Positions 27,001 to 35,012 of a DNA stretch of 64,000 nucleotides are shown one piece after another. Position 1 is the stretch's first letter; the number at the start of each line of letters is the position of its first letter. A program made the position numbers and the translations under genes. The notes under the pieces are model-generated. The model was not told the DNA's origin. It did no database searches and saw only the letters and a list, made by a program, of their open reading frames with translations. The stretch is from Aquimarina sp040786285 (GTDB lineage Bacteria > Bacteroidota > Bacteroidia > Flavobacteriales > Flavobacteriaceae): contig NZ_JBFMKQ010000001.1 of the NCBI RefSeq assembly GCF_040786285.1, forward strand, positions 186,001 through 250,000, in the 5' to 3' direction.

Positions 27001-28642
27001 AAGTTTCTTCGACGAATACTCCGCAATCACATAAACGAGATTTCTGGTCATCATCTAAAAATGGCACACAGCTAATTGGGTCCTTTTCTCCTAAAAACTC
27101 TTTTAAGCTACCTTCGATTATATATTTATCTTCTTTACCAAGTATATCTAACAAGTATTTTTTTGTTTCTTCAGCTATTGTAGCACATCTATTTACAGCT
27201 TCTTTAGTAAATGAAAACACTTTTTGTAGTGCAATTTGATCCAGGTTATTTTTTATTTGCAGTGCTGTATATCCATCTTTTGGTAAATTACAATTAAGTC
27301 TTATTTCGATCATTCGTTTACCTTCTTCCAATAATAATACTGGTGATGATAACACAAACCCTAATCTAGCTTTTGGATACTCTTCGGCTTCTTCTTCTCC
27401 TTCTTTAATATACTTACTATACTTATCTCCAAGTGTTGGCCAATTGGCAGGTTGACCTTCTTTAAATTCTTTATCTACGCCATCGGCCAAGTTAGCCTTT
27501 GGAGCTATATATATTCCTTCAATACGTTTTACATCATTTACTTTTATTGGATAAAGAGAAAGCGTTTTTAACTCCTTTATTTGTGCTTTATCTATAATAA
27601 TTTCATGATCAAGGCCAAACTGTATATCCTGGTTATTACCGTCTTTTCCATCTTTTAATAACAAGTCTTTTTTTATAGCATACTGTTCTTTATGATTTGC
27701 AAGTTCGAAAACAATATGCGCTTCATCGGGGACAGCATCTTTAGGAATTAATCGTAATACTTGTTCATAAAAGAAATCTAAATGCTTCTTGCCTAGTTCG
27801 TTTATATTACCTTTAAAGTGCTTAAACACTTCTAAAAAAGTAAATACGAGTGCTATATGTGGCTGGTGTTTTTTTTGTAATGATTCTTTTAAAGGTATTA
27901 GGCTTTCATCAATATAATCTGGTGCTGCATTTACAATATCTTGCATACCACTTAATACTTGCTGAAATATGGTGTTTAATACTTCTCCTGCCTTTAAAAA
28001 AGCTTCTTTTTTTCCTGTTCTAACTTGCTTAATACATAAATCTAAAGCGTATATCTCTTCAACTTTTAATTGCCAAGGAGGACTCATAAAATCGTTAAAA
28101 TTCTTTTTAGTAATGCATAAAAAATTAGTACTAGAATTATATAAACAGATTAATGATTTTATGGCATCTGAAAACGAGGTTTTAATGATTGCTAATAACG
28201 AATCTGTAAAACTATTTTCTTCATTTGCTACCGTATTAAAAAGTTGTGTGGTAGGTGCTATGATTTTATTAAGAATAAAATTGAAAAGTGATTCGAGGGA
28301 TTGTTTTGATGGATTCGCTTTTAGTTCTTCGTATAAAAATAGAAACTGAGCATCTAATTCTTCAATTGATGTTTTGCTTAACATTGCTAATTGAAAAGGC
28401 AAACTATCTTTAAAAAATAACGACCAATCATCTAATTCCTGATACTCTCCTTTGATTTCGGTTTTTTTATATTGATAGAAATTAATTTGTCTGGCATACT
28501 CACTAATTAAATACAATCTATCCGCCATTGTTTTTCCATCAATGAGTGCAGAGTCTGTTCCCAAAGCTTGCAAAACTCGGTTTCGTTGACTTGTCCCAGT
28601 TCTGTTTTTTAAGGGATGTGCTATGTTTGATGGGTTTTTCAT
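24071..28642 (-). CDS. Baseplate J-like protein (Afp11-like)
   Basis: A protein of 1523 residues in the place where Afp11/Pvc11 is expected, between gp25 and the Afp12-like gene. The N-terminal helices (TGTSQRNRVLQALGTDSALIDG) and the late part with LMLTDYEKIVLEGFPEIYKAKCITH, VVVTVIPDL, IGDHIRKRTSPFARLKV and VSIKIRLYRG are characteristic of baseplate J/gp47-like proteins of Bacteroidetes eCIS. It is longer than Afp11, with a large beta-rich middle section. It is expected to form the wedge that couples the spike hub to sheath contraction. It starts 18 bp downstream of the gp25 gene stop, within the operon. Confidence 0.87.
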   Translation of the reverse strand: MKNPSNIAHPLKNRTGTSQRNRVLQALGTDSALIDGKTMADRLYLISEYARQINFYQYKKTEIKGEYQELDDWSLFFKDSLPFQLAMLSKTSIEELDAQFLFLYEELKANPSKQSLESLFNFILNKIIAPTTQLFNTVANEENSFTDSLLAIIKTSFSDAIKSLICLYNSSTNFLCITKKNFNDFMSPPWQLKVEEIYALDLCIKQVRTGKKEAFLKAGEVLNTIFQQVLSGMQDIVNAAPDYIDESLIPLKESLQKKHQPHIALVFTFLEVFKHFKGNINELGKKHLDFFYEQVLRLIPKDAVPDEAHIVFELANHKEQYAIKKDLLLKDGKDGNNQDIQFGLDHEIIIDKAQIKELKTLSLYPIKVNDVKRIEGIYIAPKANLADGVDKEFKEGQPANWPTLGDKYSKYIKEGEEEAEEYPKARLGFVLSSPVLLLEEGKRMIEIRLNCNLPKDGYTALQIKNNLDQIALQKVFSFTKEAVNRCATIAEETKKYLLDILGKEDKYIIEGSLKEFLGEKDPISCVPFLDDDQKSRLCDCGVFVEETFPDVSQLFMISFSGEEEWIIPKPDNIENVEINLPAFLELNTDGDIQFMFKITLDDDDPKVVFFDEEKLKEKIELKTPFPLVKIELNPKVKKKLNVFTCDEITGGPVILNGNNRNTCCLKKDGNPLEEKEISPYNFLKGLALIDAKIDVKVCGVKNIIVQNDENLQDVNKPMFPFGPRPKVDASFFIGSKEVFCKNWESFRVGVEWKDRPQDFTDYYEAYNQDGGAPITNNSFQMEGSILDNALWKKDNDLKTIFIDKDPFSLCIPVDPQFCPPIDPLFNFNGYVWDRSDFPMDMYTEKSMPIDPLSPLTVNSRKAFFRMRLKGEDFQHDQYAFVLAKQVMALANIIDAKTAETVREDLRLLKLLGDRAIIVLGTILGNVDFMVTEINALNDTEIPNLLNLANLIQQDLVFVNNNYNNPGSPALVLNALGNVNVMLVELDPNLNASSILDQLDHTKTHLDTIKSLIENNPGLPFNTTSIPDNEVDNNLNAYGLLIILIDISRRVTRVTDLLDVQEDAKLPNEPYTPQIKSIFVDYKAKAEIEDMDIVHLYPFKDTSKQENIVNEPTLFPYFDDEGTLFIGIEKITVGGSLSMLFQLAEATANSELDRAEINWQYLSNNEWKPLEYDFKVISDTTDGFTVSGITTIIIPEDINNDGNTVMQGPFYWLKVAAPENVKAVAETIGIHTQAAKTSARITELNDKTRLEEALEAGGIAKLVEADFNIKKVEQLYPSFGGRVPEANGHFYTRVSEHLKHKGRALMLTDYEKIVLEGFPEIYKAKCITHTMGLSAIDYKRDLEIAPGYVVVTVIPDLTKLKSGNLQEPKVPVSLLEKIGDHIRKRTSPFARLKVMNPRFEYVDVSIKIRLYRGKSPDFYKKKLKEDITLFLAPWSLGDSEKLAFGQVVLFSDIVGFVEQLEYVDFIVSLHLMGECEQTGSIIKPLTARSVLTAGEICVEDDKEECPDNETTTPDLEINKLYQST

Positions 28643-28660
28643 TTACTTATACCTTTGTAT

Positions 28661-29083
28661 TTATATCCCTTGATTTGCTTCTCTTAGATAGAAATCGTAC
28701 ACAAAATTATTACGGGTGTTAGTTCCTTCAATTTCGTAGTGAACAATAATTTTTAAAAGACCCTCTATCAAATCAAAAGAATCCTCTTCGGTAATATCCA
28801 CTCGTTCTAATTTAATTCTGGGTTCAAAAAAAAGTATTGCCCTTTCAACCAAATCCTTTATAAAACCAATTAATGCGCTATCTGTACTTTCGAACTGATA
28901 ATCCTTTAAATTACATCCATAATCGGGTTGCATTACGCGTTCTCCCAAACTTGTAGACAGTAAGATTTCAAGACTTTGTTCTATATCTTTTTCGGCACTA
29001 ACCATAGTTACCGTTTTACTATCGGTATCAAATGTTGGTGGAAATGACCACCCTGTTCCTAAATATGCTTTATTCGTATTCAT
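28661..29083 (-). CDS. GPW/gp25-family baseplate protein (Afp9-like)
   Basis: A protein of 140 residues, the usual size for the T4 gp25/P2 GpW family. Recognisable segments are LGTGWSFPPTFD at the start, DIEQSLEILLSTSLGERVMQPDYGC in the middle (the gp25 core with the ERVM..DYG motif) and FFEPRIKLERVDI. In contractile machines gp25 joins the baseplate wedge to the sheath and starts sheath assembly. It lies 10 bp after the PAAR gene stop. Bacteroidetes loci often place PAAR before gp25, as here, whereas the Afp order has gp25 (Afp9) before PAAR (Afp10). Confidence 0.93.
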   Translation of the reverse strand: MNTNKAYLGTGWSFPPTFDTDSKTVTMVSAEKDIEQSLEILLSTSLGERVMQPDYGCNLKDYQFESTDSALIGFIKDLVERAILFFEPRIKLERVDITEEDSFDLIEGLLKIIVHYEIEGTNTRNNFVYDFYLREANQGI

Positions 29084-29093
29084 TCTTTTTATT

Positions 29094-29384
29094 TTATCCT
29101 CCTATCATTACTGTTGGAAACCCCTGGACAATTGTTCCTCCGTGCGTGGTCATATCTCCCATTCTTGCCGCAGGACTACCCCCAATAAAAACTGTTCCCG
29201 ACCCTCTATTGATAGTATCTGGAGGCCCTACACAGACACACATATCACCCACTACTGCTGCTGGCATACCACCGATCAATACCAGAGACTTTGGTGGCCC
29301 TATTATCGGACCGCCAACATGTGGTACTGGTCCATTAAACAATGGGCATGTATGCATGTCTACTATTCTTGCTGCTGCTGGCAT
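29094..29384 (-). CDS. PAAR-domain spike tip protein (Afp10-like)
   Basis: A protein of 96 residues consisting of a single PAAR domain, with the repeated pattern of Gly/Pro turns and short strands (MPAAARIVDMHTCP, GGMPAAVVGDMCVC, GGSPAARMGDMTTHGG, GFPTVMIGG). PAAR proteins form the sharp metal-binding cone on the VgrG/gp5 spike. The His and Cys residues needed for zinc binding are present (HTC, CVC, THGG). No extra effector domain is attached, so this is a plain tip. It begins 14 bp after the VgrG-like gene stop. Confidence 0.95.
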   Translation of the reverse strand: MPAAARIVDMHTCPLFNGPVPHVGGPIIGPPKSLVLIGGMPAAVVGDMCVCVGPPDTINRGSGTVFIGGSPAARMGDMTTHGGTIVQGFPTVMIGG

Positions 29385-29398
29385 AATGTTGTTCTTTT

Positions 29399-31186
29399 TT
29401 AATTAATGTTAACTATAGAGCCTTTAATGGTAGTTGGGCCATCTGCAGAAACATTGGTTGTTGCTCCTTTGACCTCCATGCTTGCTGTGGCATTTACCGA
29501 TATTTGTGTTGCTTCTAGTGTCATGGTGGTCCCGGCTTTAATATTTAAACTTCCTGTAGCTTCTATTTTAATATCACCTGGGCTTTTCGTTTCTATCCCC
29601 GATGAATTCATTTTGGTTACATTTCCATTTTGGTCTTCTATAGTTATCGAGGTGCTATCCTCGTCTAACTTAATACTATTGCCCGCTGGTGTATCAATTA
29701 CTATGGTTTTGGTATCATCATTAAAATACACTCTTAATTCTGATCGGGTCACAAAACCTTTTTCGTGGTTATCATCCTGAGCAGTTATAGGTGCTGGCTT
29801 TGCACTACTATTTAACATCCCAAGTATTACCGCTTCTCTAGGATCATCATTTAAAAACCCTACAATTACTTCGTCTTCAATTTCTGGTAAAAAAAACGAT
29901 CCTCTACCTCCATTAACACTTCCGGTACCGGCATCTAAGGTGGCTACTCTTGCCCATACGCCTCTGGCAGAATTATCAATAATGGGTAATCTCACTAATA
30001 TTCTATTCTCTCCTTCGGGATCGTCCTGTAATTGCACTACTTTTCCTATTTGTAATCCATTAATAGCGGGAACTAAACCCGATGCAGGTACATCGGTAAT
30101 ATTTTTATGAATATGTGAAAAACAATCAGGTTTTAATCCAAATTGTGCTTGAGTATACCAAGAGCCATTATACACATCATGTCTAACGGCAGAAACAAAG
30201 GCATTACCAGTAAATCTTGCTCCCACACCTTGCAATTCAATTAATTGACCCGGTTTAATATCCCCAAAACCTATAAACTTAGCACGACCTTGTATTTTTG
30301 AAAGCCTACTGTTTTGCATTATAGAATTTGTCCATTCCTGCAGCTCTTCTTCTATAGCTTGCCCCGTATGTCTAAGCTCAAATTTTTCGGGACTTATTAG
30401 TTCTGCCAATTTTTTACCGCTTACATTACCTGGTTCATTTATGGGTACACTTTCAGTTACATGTTCAAACATATCTTGTCCGGCATAATCCCATGATTTA
30501 GCCTCTACCGAAGTCCATTGACTTCTGGAGTCCATTTCGGCTTCAAAATCAATCAATGTTGAACCAAACAATACAGATACTGCAGGACTTGTATTGGTTA
30601 CCGGGGCTTTAATATTGATTTTACCATCATCAACCACCACTAATTTGCCATTGGCTTCGGCTCTCATCAACACAAAATCCCAATCTGTACAATGATGTTG
30701 TACCATTTCGAGATGAGTAACATTGGTAGCTTCTACATCATGACTTAGAGAGGAATATCTGCCTATGACTTCCTCCATAATTTCACTATCTTTTATTTCT
30801 TCATAATAAAAATTATGTCTACCTATTGTCATTTTTACGGCTTCATCTCTACAGTCTAAGATTAATTCTGTTTTACCGCTTTCTTTAACTTTAATACCGT
30901 GTTTAACAATTATGCCTTTGAATAGTTGTTTATTTTCTCCGTCACGACCTGTTTTTATCGTTATTGACTTGCCTGGCAGAAATTCTTCTTCTTCACTTAT
31001 TCTGAAAGTTTCTTCAGATGAATTACCATCTTGCAAAACAATTTTGCCTGTTGGTACTTTGTTTATTTCTTTTACAATTGAAATTGAGAGTACCTGATAG
31101 CCCGGATCAACTAATTTTCCGTCAATCAAAATATCAAATGTTGATACATTGTGTGATACTTTTACTGGTATTTCTCTATCCTTCAT
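29399..31186 (-). CDS. VgrG-like central spike protein (Afp8-like)
   Basis: A protein of 595 residues with VgrG/gp27-gp5 organisation. The N-terminal hub-like part (about 1-370) contains ILIDGKLVDPGYQV and the typical MVQHHCTDWDFVLMRAEANG segment. The OB-fold region follows (GKVVQLQDDPEGENRILVRL, WARVATLDAG, FLPEIEDEVIVGFLNDDPREAVILGML). The C-terminal beta-helix has repeats such as IKLDEDSTSITIEDQNGN and the serial short strands IKIEATGSLNIKAGTTMTLE. It would form the trimeric hub and needle that carries the PAAR tip. No C-terminal toxin extension is visible. It follows the LysM gene by 29 bp. Confidence 0.95.
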   Translation of the reverse strand: MKDREIPVKVSHNVSTFDILIDGKLVDPGYQVLSISIVKEINKVPTGKIVLQDGNSSEETFRISEEEEFLPGKSITIKTGRDGENKQLFKGIIVKHGIKVKESGKTELILDCRDEAVKMTIGRHNFYYEEIKDSEIMEEVIGRYSSLSHDVEATNVTHLEMVQHHCTDWDFVLMRAEANGKLVVVDDGKINIKAPVTNTSPAVSVLFGSTLIDFEAEMDSRSQWTSVEAKSWDYAGQDMFEHVTESVPINEPGNVSGKKLAELISPEKFELRHTGQAIEEELQEWTNSIMQNSRLSKIQGRAKFIGFGDIKPGQLIELQGVGARFTGNAFVSAVRHDVYNGSWYTQAQFGLKPDCFSHIHKNITDVPASGLVPAINGLQIGKVVQLQDDPEGENRILVRLPIIDNSARGVWARVATLDAGTGSVNGGRGSFFLPEIEDEVIVGFLNDDPREAVILGMLNSSAKPAPITAQDDNHEKGFVTRSELRVYFNDDTKTIVIDTPAGNSIKLDEDSTSITIEDQNGNVTKMNSSGIETKSPGDIKIEATGSLNIKAGTTMTLEATQISVNATASMEVKGATTNVSADGPTTIKGSIVNIN

Positions 31187-31215
31187 TTTACTTATCGGTT
31201 TATGTTAGGTTAGTT

Positions 31216-31959
31216 CTATTCGGTTGTTTTCTCTAGAGGAGGAAAAACCAACTCTTCGCCTGGTTTTATTTTTCTGAACGTGGTTAAACCATTAGCCCTG
31301 GCGATTTGGGTAACATACTTGGGGTCGTTATAAATCTGTTCTGTCATCCAGTCAAGCCTATCCCCTGCTTTTACCAATCGGACATGGGTTAGATCGGGAG
31401 ATTTTTTACGTTCGCGTGCCACTCGTTCTTTCTGAGCTACATAATTCAAAAAAGTGGCACTTACTTTGATTCGTAATGGGTCTCCATTAGGTTTGAACAA
31501 GGTATAATTGAGATCAAGATTTGATAGAATACAAGGGAACTTAAAGCCATCTCCCCAATGCACCTTTAAAAAGTGAGGTCTATGAATTTCGCCATTCATA
31601 TTATATACTGTATTCATAAAAATATTTAACTGATCTTTTACAGGTACAGTATTTTCATTAGAAAGTGTTGCCACATCCGGTTTAAATTTTAAACTAGAAT
31701 TATATCCCTGAATGGTCCCTGTTCCGTCTAATATAAAGTCCAACTTTAATTCTTCGGGAGCGGTTCCTTCATAATTTGCATTGGTTCCTTGATTTCCTTG
31801 CCCTTGTTGAATGTTTAATTTGACCTTATAATTTTTCGTAAAACTTTCGGGATTTACAGGTAGCGAAATTCGATTAGGTTTAACCTTAGATCTTTTGGTA
31901 AACTCTTCGTTTTCATAAGATTCAATCGAAACTTTTATTAATTTCCCGCTTTCATTCAT
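31216..31959 (-). CDS. CIS LysM-domain baseplate protein (Afp7-like)
   Basis: A protein of 247 residues. The first 180 form the conserved N-terminal part of the injection-system LysM family (VKPNRISLPVNPESFTKNY, KLDFILDGTGTIQGY, FLKVHWGDGFKFPCILSNLDLNYTLF). The last 50 are a LysM motif (DRLDWMTEQIYNDPKYVTQIARANGL, then IKPGEELVFPP). This protein is the gp53-like baseplate component that clamps the hub to the wedges. Its ATG shares one base with the stop codon of the small DUF5908 gene just upstream (TAATG), so the two are translationally coupled. Confidence 0.93.
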   Translation of the reverse strand: MNESGKLIKVSIESYENEEFTKRSKVKPNRISLPVNPESFTKNYKVKLNIQQGQGNQGTNANYEGTAPEELKLDFILDGTGTIQGYNSSLKFKPDVATLSNENTVPVKDQLNIFMNTVYNMNGEIHRPHFLKVHWGDGFKFPCILSNLDLNYTLFKPNGDPLRIKVSATFLNYVAQKERVARERKKSPDLTHVRLVKAGDRLDWMTEQIYNDPKYVTQIARANGLTTFRKIKPGEELVFPPLEKTTE

Positions 31960-32123
31960 TATCTTTCATTTTTCTCTTTAATTATTCTGAGTACCTTATC
32001 TACAATTTCATTAATTGTAGATTCGTCTCCCTTGTTCTCAGGAGAGGCATTAGAACCGGCCGTAGCCGAACCTTCTCCTCCTACCGAAGCTTTTATAACC
32101 AATTCTCTAATTTCTAAAGGCAT
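31959..32123 (-). CDS. Small DUF5908-family protein (Afp6/Pvc6-position)
   Basis: A 54-residue reading frame beginning MPLEIRELVIKASV, with a Gly/Ser/Ala-rich middle and a C-terminal helix (INEIVDKVLRIIKEK). The MPxEIRELVIK start is the hallmark of DUF5908, a small family found at this exact place in eCIS loci, between the tube and LysM genes. Its stop TAA overlaps the ATG of the LysM gene by one base, and it starts 11 bp after the stop of the second tube gene, so it is embedded in the operon. It is easily missed because of its size. Its role is not known to me; position suggests a minor component at the tube-baseplate junction. Confidence 0.85.
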   Translation of the reverse strand: MPLEIRELVIKASVGGEGSATAGSNASPENKGDESTINEIVDKVLRIIKEKNER

Positions 32124-32134
32124 TTTTATATTTT

Positions 32135-32593
32135 TTAGGGAGCAGTTACTGCATAATAATTATAGTTTAACTCGAGGGTTTCTATAAGTACTTCGCCTTT
32201 TTCGGCGTTGAGTTCTCCTACTTTCCAACTTACCGGCCATACATGAGATAGTTGCCACCGCATTAAAGGTGTATGGTTTTCATTTAACAACTCTACACCG
32301 ACAGTGTCTAACGGTTTGATTATCATGTCCCTAAAAGCATTATGACACCATTTAATCAATCCAGAATCTTCTGGTTTTAGTATTCCTCTTTTAAGGGTGA
32401 GTGTTGTATATTTTGTGCGTCCCGGAAGTTGATGTTCAAACCTGTTCTCGCCACCTTCTTTCATGGCTTCTTTCTCTATTTGAACATCTAAACCAGACAC
32501 AGATTGAAAACTTACATCTGTCCCTTTTGATTTTGGGAGATCTGTAAAACGGACCCTAAAATGAAAACCAACTATTTGATATGCATTAGCCAT
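32135..32593 (-). CDS. Phage tail tube-like protein (second tube gene, Afp5-like)
   Basis: A protein of 152 residues of the phage tail tube (T4 gp19-like) family used in eCIS. Visible landmarks are VGFHFRVRF at the start, VSFQSVSGLDVQIEKEAMKEGGENRFEHQLPGRTKYTTLTLKRG, WCHNAFRDM, and the closing WQLSHVWPVSWKVGELNAEKGEVLIETLELNY. It is a divergent paralogue of the neighbour at 32605-33072. In Afp, Afp5 is the tube protein that sits at the spike end, and this gene is the one nearer the baseplate genes, so it is the better candidate for the tube initiator. Confidence 0.93.
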   Translation of the reverse strand: MANAYQIVGFHFRVRFTDLPKSKGTDVSFQSVSGLDVQIEKEAMKEGGENRFEHQLPGRTKYTTLTLKRGILKPEDSGLIKWCHNAFRDMIIKPLDTVGVELLNENHTPLMRWQLSHVWPVSWKVGELNAEKGEVLIETLELNYNYYAVTAP

Positions 32594-32604
32594 AGATTAC
32601 CTCT

Positions 32605-33072
32605 TTATTTCGCTTCAAGAATGGTTAATCCTTCATGAACCAGCTCCATGGTTTCAATGGCCACTTCATTAGCATCTGCTTTTAGGTCTGTTGACTGAAC
32701 CTTACTTGGCCATGCGTTTTCCAAAATCCAAGTAATAATAGGCTCATGATCTTCTCCTAATAATTTAATAGTCACTGGACGTCTATATACAGAACCAGTG
32801 GTATTTCCTTCTTGAAATTGATACGTTTTTTGCCACTCTAAAAAGAAAGCAAAATCCCCTTGAAACGTACCTCTTTTTAAGGTAACATTACTATATTTAG
32901 TAAGTCCGGGTTGTTTCGTTTTGTTATACTTTTTATTATTTCCTTCTCTATATTCGATAACTTCTGTCTCAAAATCTAATCCACTGACTTCTGTAAATCC
33001 TATACGAAAATCATCACCCCATTCTACTTGAAAGTGAAACTTTGGTAATGGATAATCTCCTATTGCTGCCAT
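32605..33072 (-). CDS. Phage tail tube-like protein (main tube, Afp1-like)
   Basis: A protein of 155 residues of the same T4 gp19-like family. Landmarks are YPLPKFHFQVEWGDDFRIGFTEVSGLDFETEVIEYREGN, GLTKYSNVTLKRGTFQGD, and WILENAWPSKVQSTDLKADANEVAIETMELVHEGL. It matches the usual length and is the likely stacking subunit of the inner tube through which cargo travels. It starts 28 bp after the stop of the 306-residue helical protein and lies 11 bp upstream of the second tube gene. Confidence 0.93.
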   Translation of the reverse strand: MAAIGDYPLPKFHFQVEWGDDFRIGFTEVSGLDFETEVIEYREGNNKKYNKTKQPGLTKYSNVTLKRGTFQGDFAFFLEWQKTYQFQEGNTTGSVYRRPVTIKLLGEDHEPIITWILENAWPSKVQSTDLKADANEVAIETMELVHEGLTILEAK

Positions 33073-33100
33073 AATATTAATTTTAGATTCATTTTAAATT

Positions 33101-34021
33101 TTATTTACCTTCGGCTGCTTTTGCCGCTTTTATTGCTTCCGTCAGACTATTTTTACGAGATAAAGCTTCATCGCTTTCTTTTTTCTTTATGGTCCACTCC
33201 TCTTTAAACTCCTCGGTTTTTGTAACCGCAATACCTAATGCTTTTTCTATTTCTTTATAGTATTCGGTATACTTAATTGGGAATTCTGGTTGTGGTTTTG
33301 CTGCTTTATCATCACACGGATACATGTTTTTGTCATGGTCCTGATCAGGAGAGCAGTGCATTTCCTCTACGATATCTCCCTTAAATTCATCTAGAAGCTT
33401 CTTTATTTTATATTCTAACCCATGTTCTTCGCAGATATATGCATAGAGTAAATTGGCACATTTAAGTGATTCTAAAAGCTTCGTTATGATGGCATCTTGT
33501 AATTCGGCAATCATCTTGATTTTTTCTTCGTATACTTTGATACATTTAATCACTTCGTCTTTGTCTTCATCCTTAAGACTCTTAAGACATTCTACGGCTT
33601 TAATTAGTTCTGTAGTAAGATCCAGAAGACCTTCTTTACCTTGCTCATAGGTGTATAAACAATCAAACATTGATTTTACCAGGCACAAAAGTTTTCTTAA
33701 TGAACCACTAGTACACTTTGCATTTTTACAAACCTTTAATACTTGCTGATAAAAAAAATCAAGATCAACAACAATATCACTGGCTTTTTCGTCTGATTTC
33801 TCAATAAGGTCAAACCATTTATCCAACTTATCCTTCCAATTATAAGAATTGGTATACTTTTCTTTTCGTTTATCGGCTTCGGCAGATTTCTCGTTATATG
33901 TGCGACATGCTTCGGCAAATTGATCCTCCCATTTTGTTAAGCAATTTTTACCTCCGTTATCTCCATTACCTCCATCATCTGTGCAACAACGATCATCTAT
34001 CAAAAATTTTATATTATCCAT
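33101..34021 (-). CDS. Unknown Cys-rich helical protein in the structural operon (first of a pair in coordinate order)
   Basis: A protein of 306 residues, not recognised. It starts with a short polar segment containing two adjacent Cys and a Gly/Asn/Asp run (RCCTDDGGNGDNGGKNC), then is almost wholly predicted helical and charged, with Cys scattered through (CTSGSLRKLLCLVKSMFDC, YICEEHGLEY). A CSPDQDHDKNMYPCDD segment interrupts the helices near residue 230. There is no signal peptide or membrane segment. Together with its upstream neighbour of nearly equal length it separates the sheath gene from the tube genes. It could be a structural subunit, plug or chaperone; no function can be assigned. 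Confidence 0.7.
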   Translation of the reverse strand: MDNIKFLIDDRCCTDDGGNGDNGGKNCLTKWEDQFAEACRTYNEKSAEADKRKEKYTNSYNWKDKLDKWFDLIEKSDEKASDIVVDLDFFYQQVLKVCKNAKCTSGSLRKLLCLVKSMFDCLYTYEQGKEGLLDLTTELIKAVECLKSLKDEDKDEVIKCIKVYEEKIKMIAELQDAIITKLLESLKCANLLYAYICEEHGLEYKIKKLLDEFKGDIVEEMHCSPDQDHDKNMYPCDDKAAKPQPEFPIKYTEYYKEIEKALGIAVTKTEEFKEEWTIKKKESDEALSRKNSLTEAIKAAKAAEGK

Positions 34022-34059
34022 AATTCTATTTTTATATCATTATTTATATGAAGTATCTA

Positions 34060-34974
34060 TCAATCCTTATCTTCTGTTTGCTGCTTCTTTTTTCTCTCAT
34101 CATGATCATCATCATCACAGTTATCATCTTCTTCACAATCACAGGAAAGGTCTAAAGGTTCGTCCTTGCATTCTCCTTCACAAATAAATTTTCTTGTGGC
34201 ATATAATCCTTTTTCTTTAGTTCCTTCAAGGTATAGGTTACAAGTAACTTCTGCGAGCTCTTCTACGATAACATTCAATTCATCTCTATAGGTGGCCACA
34301 TCTTTCTCGGTTGTTTTGATGTTTTCTGAAATAAAGTCTTTAAATGTTTTCATTGTCTCAATAAGTTTTGATGCAAAACTCTTAAGACCACAGGTATTAA
34401 TAAAGGTTTGTATACCAGCTACATTAACTGTAGAATTAAATGCATTTTGGCCTTTGGCCGCTAGTATTGAAGTTTTATCAGTTATATTTTTTAAAATTTT
34501 GTAAACCTCCTTGATTCTTTGCCACTCTGCTTTATTCCCTTTTCTCTCTGCTCCATTTTTAGGCTCAGGGATACAGTCTTTGATACAATTAGCCATTGCA
34601 CATGCGGCATCATTAGCTTCTTTTATCTTCACCCGTAGTTCATTAATCAATTTAGACGATTCATTAATAAGTTTTTCTAGGTCGTCATCTTTCTTGCAGA
34701 AATCGTCTACATTTTTTTGAATGATCTCGGTTTTCTTATAGTTTTTTAATACTATACAGCTCATTAAATCTTGGTAGACATCATAAGATTCCTCGGCCTT
34801 ATCGAGGCAACATATTTTGTACCCTCGGGCTATTTCTTTAGAATCTCTTTTTGTCGTATAAGCAGTGTATGAACTCTCTGCTGTTTTTCTTTCGTTTTCA
34901 ATGACCTTTTGTATGTCACATATATTTTTTTCGGGATTTGGTATAGTACTATCATTCCCATTCATGTTTGCCAT
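34060..34974 (-). CDS. Unknown Cys-rich helical protein in the structural operon (second of a pair in coordinate order)
   Basis: A protein of 304 residues, not recognised. It is helical and charged, with regularly placed Cys (KICCLDKAEE, LMSCIVLKN, DAACAMANCIKDCIPEP). The C-terminus is a striking acidic and Cys-rich tail (CEGECKDEPLDLSCDCEEDDNC followed by an Asp/His run) which could bind metal. It lacks a signal peptide. Size, helical character and scattered Cys match the neighbour at 33101-34021, so the two may be ancient paralogues, though no clear alignment is visible by eye. The gene is 38 bp from both the sheath gene and its neighbour. Confidence 0.7.
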   Translation of the reverse strand: MANMNGNDSTIPNPEKNICDIQKVIENERKTAESSYTAYTTKRDSKEIARGYKICCLDKAEESYDVYQDLMSCIVLKNYKKTEIIQKNVDDFCKKDDDLEKLINESSKLINELRVKIKEANDAACAMANCIKDCIPEPKNGAERKGNKAEWQRIKEVYKILKNITDKTSILAAKGQNAFNSTVNVAGIQTFINTCGLKSFASKLIETMKTFKDFISENIKTTEKDVATYRDELNVIVEELAEVTCNLYLEGTKEKGLYATRKFICEGECKDEPLDLSCDCEEDDNCDDDDHDERKKKQQTEDKD

Positions 34975-35012
34975 TTTTCTACTATTTTAAAGTTATTTAT
35001 CGTTTCTTAATA

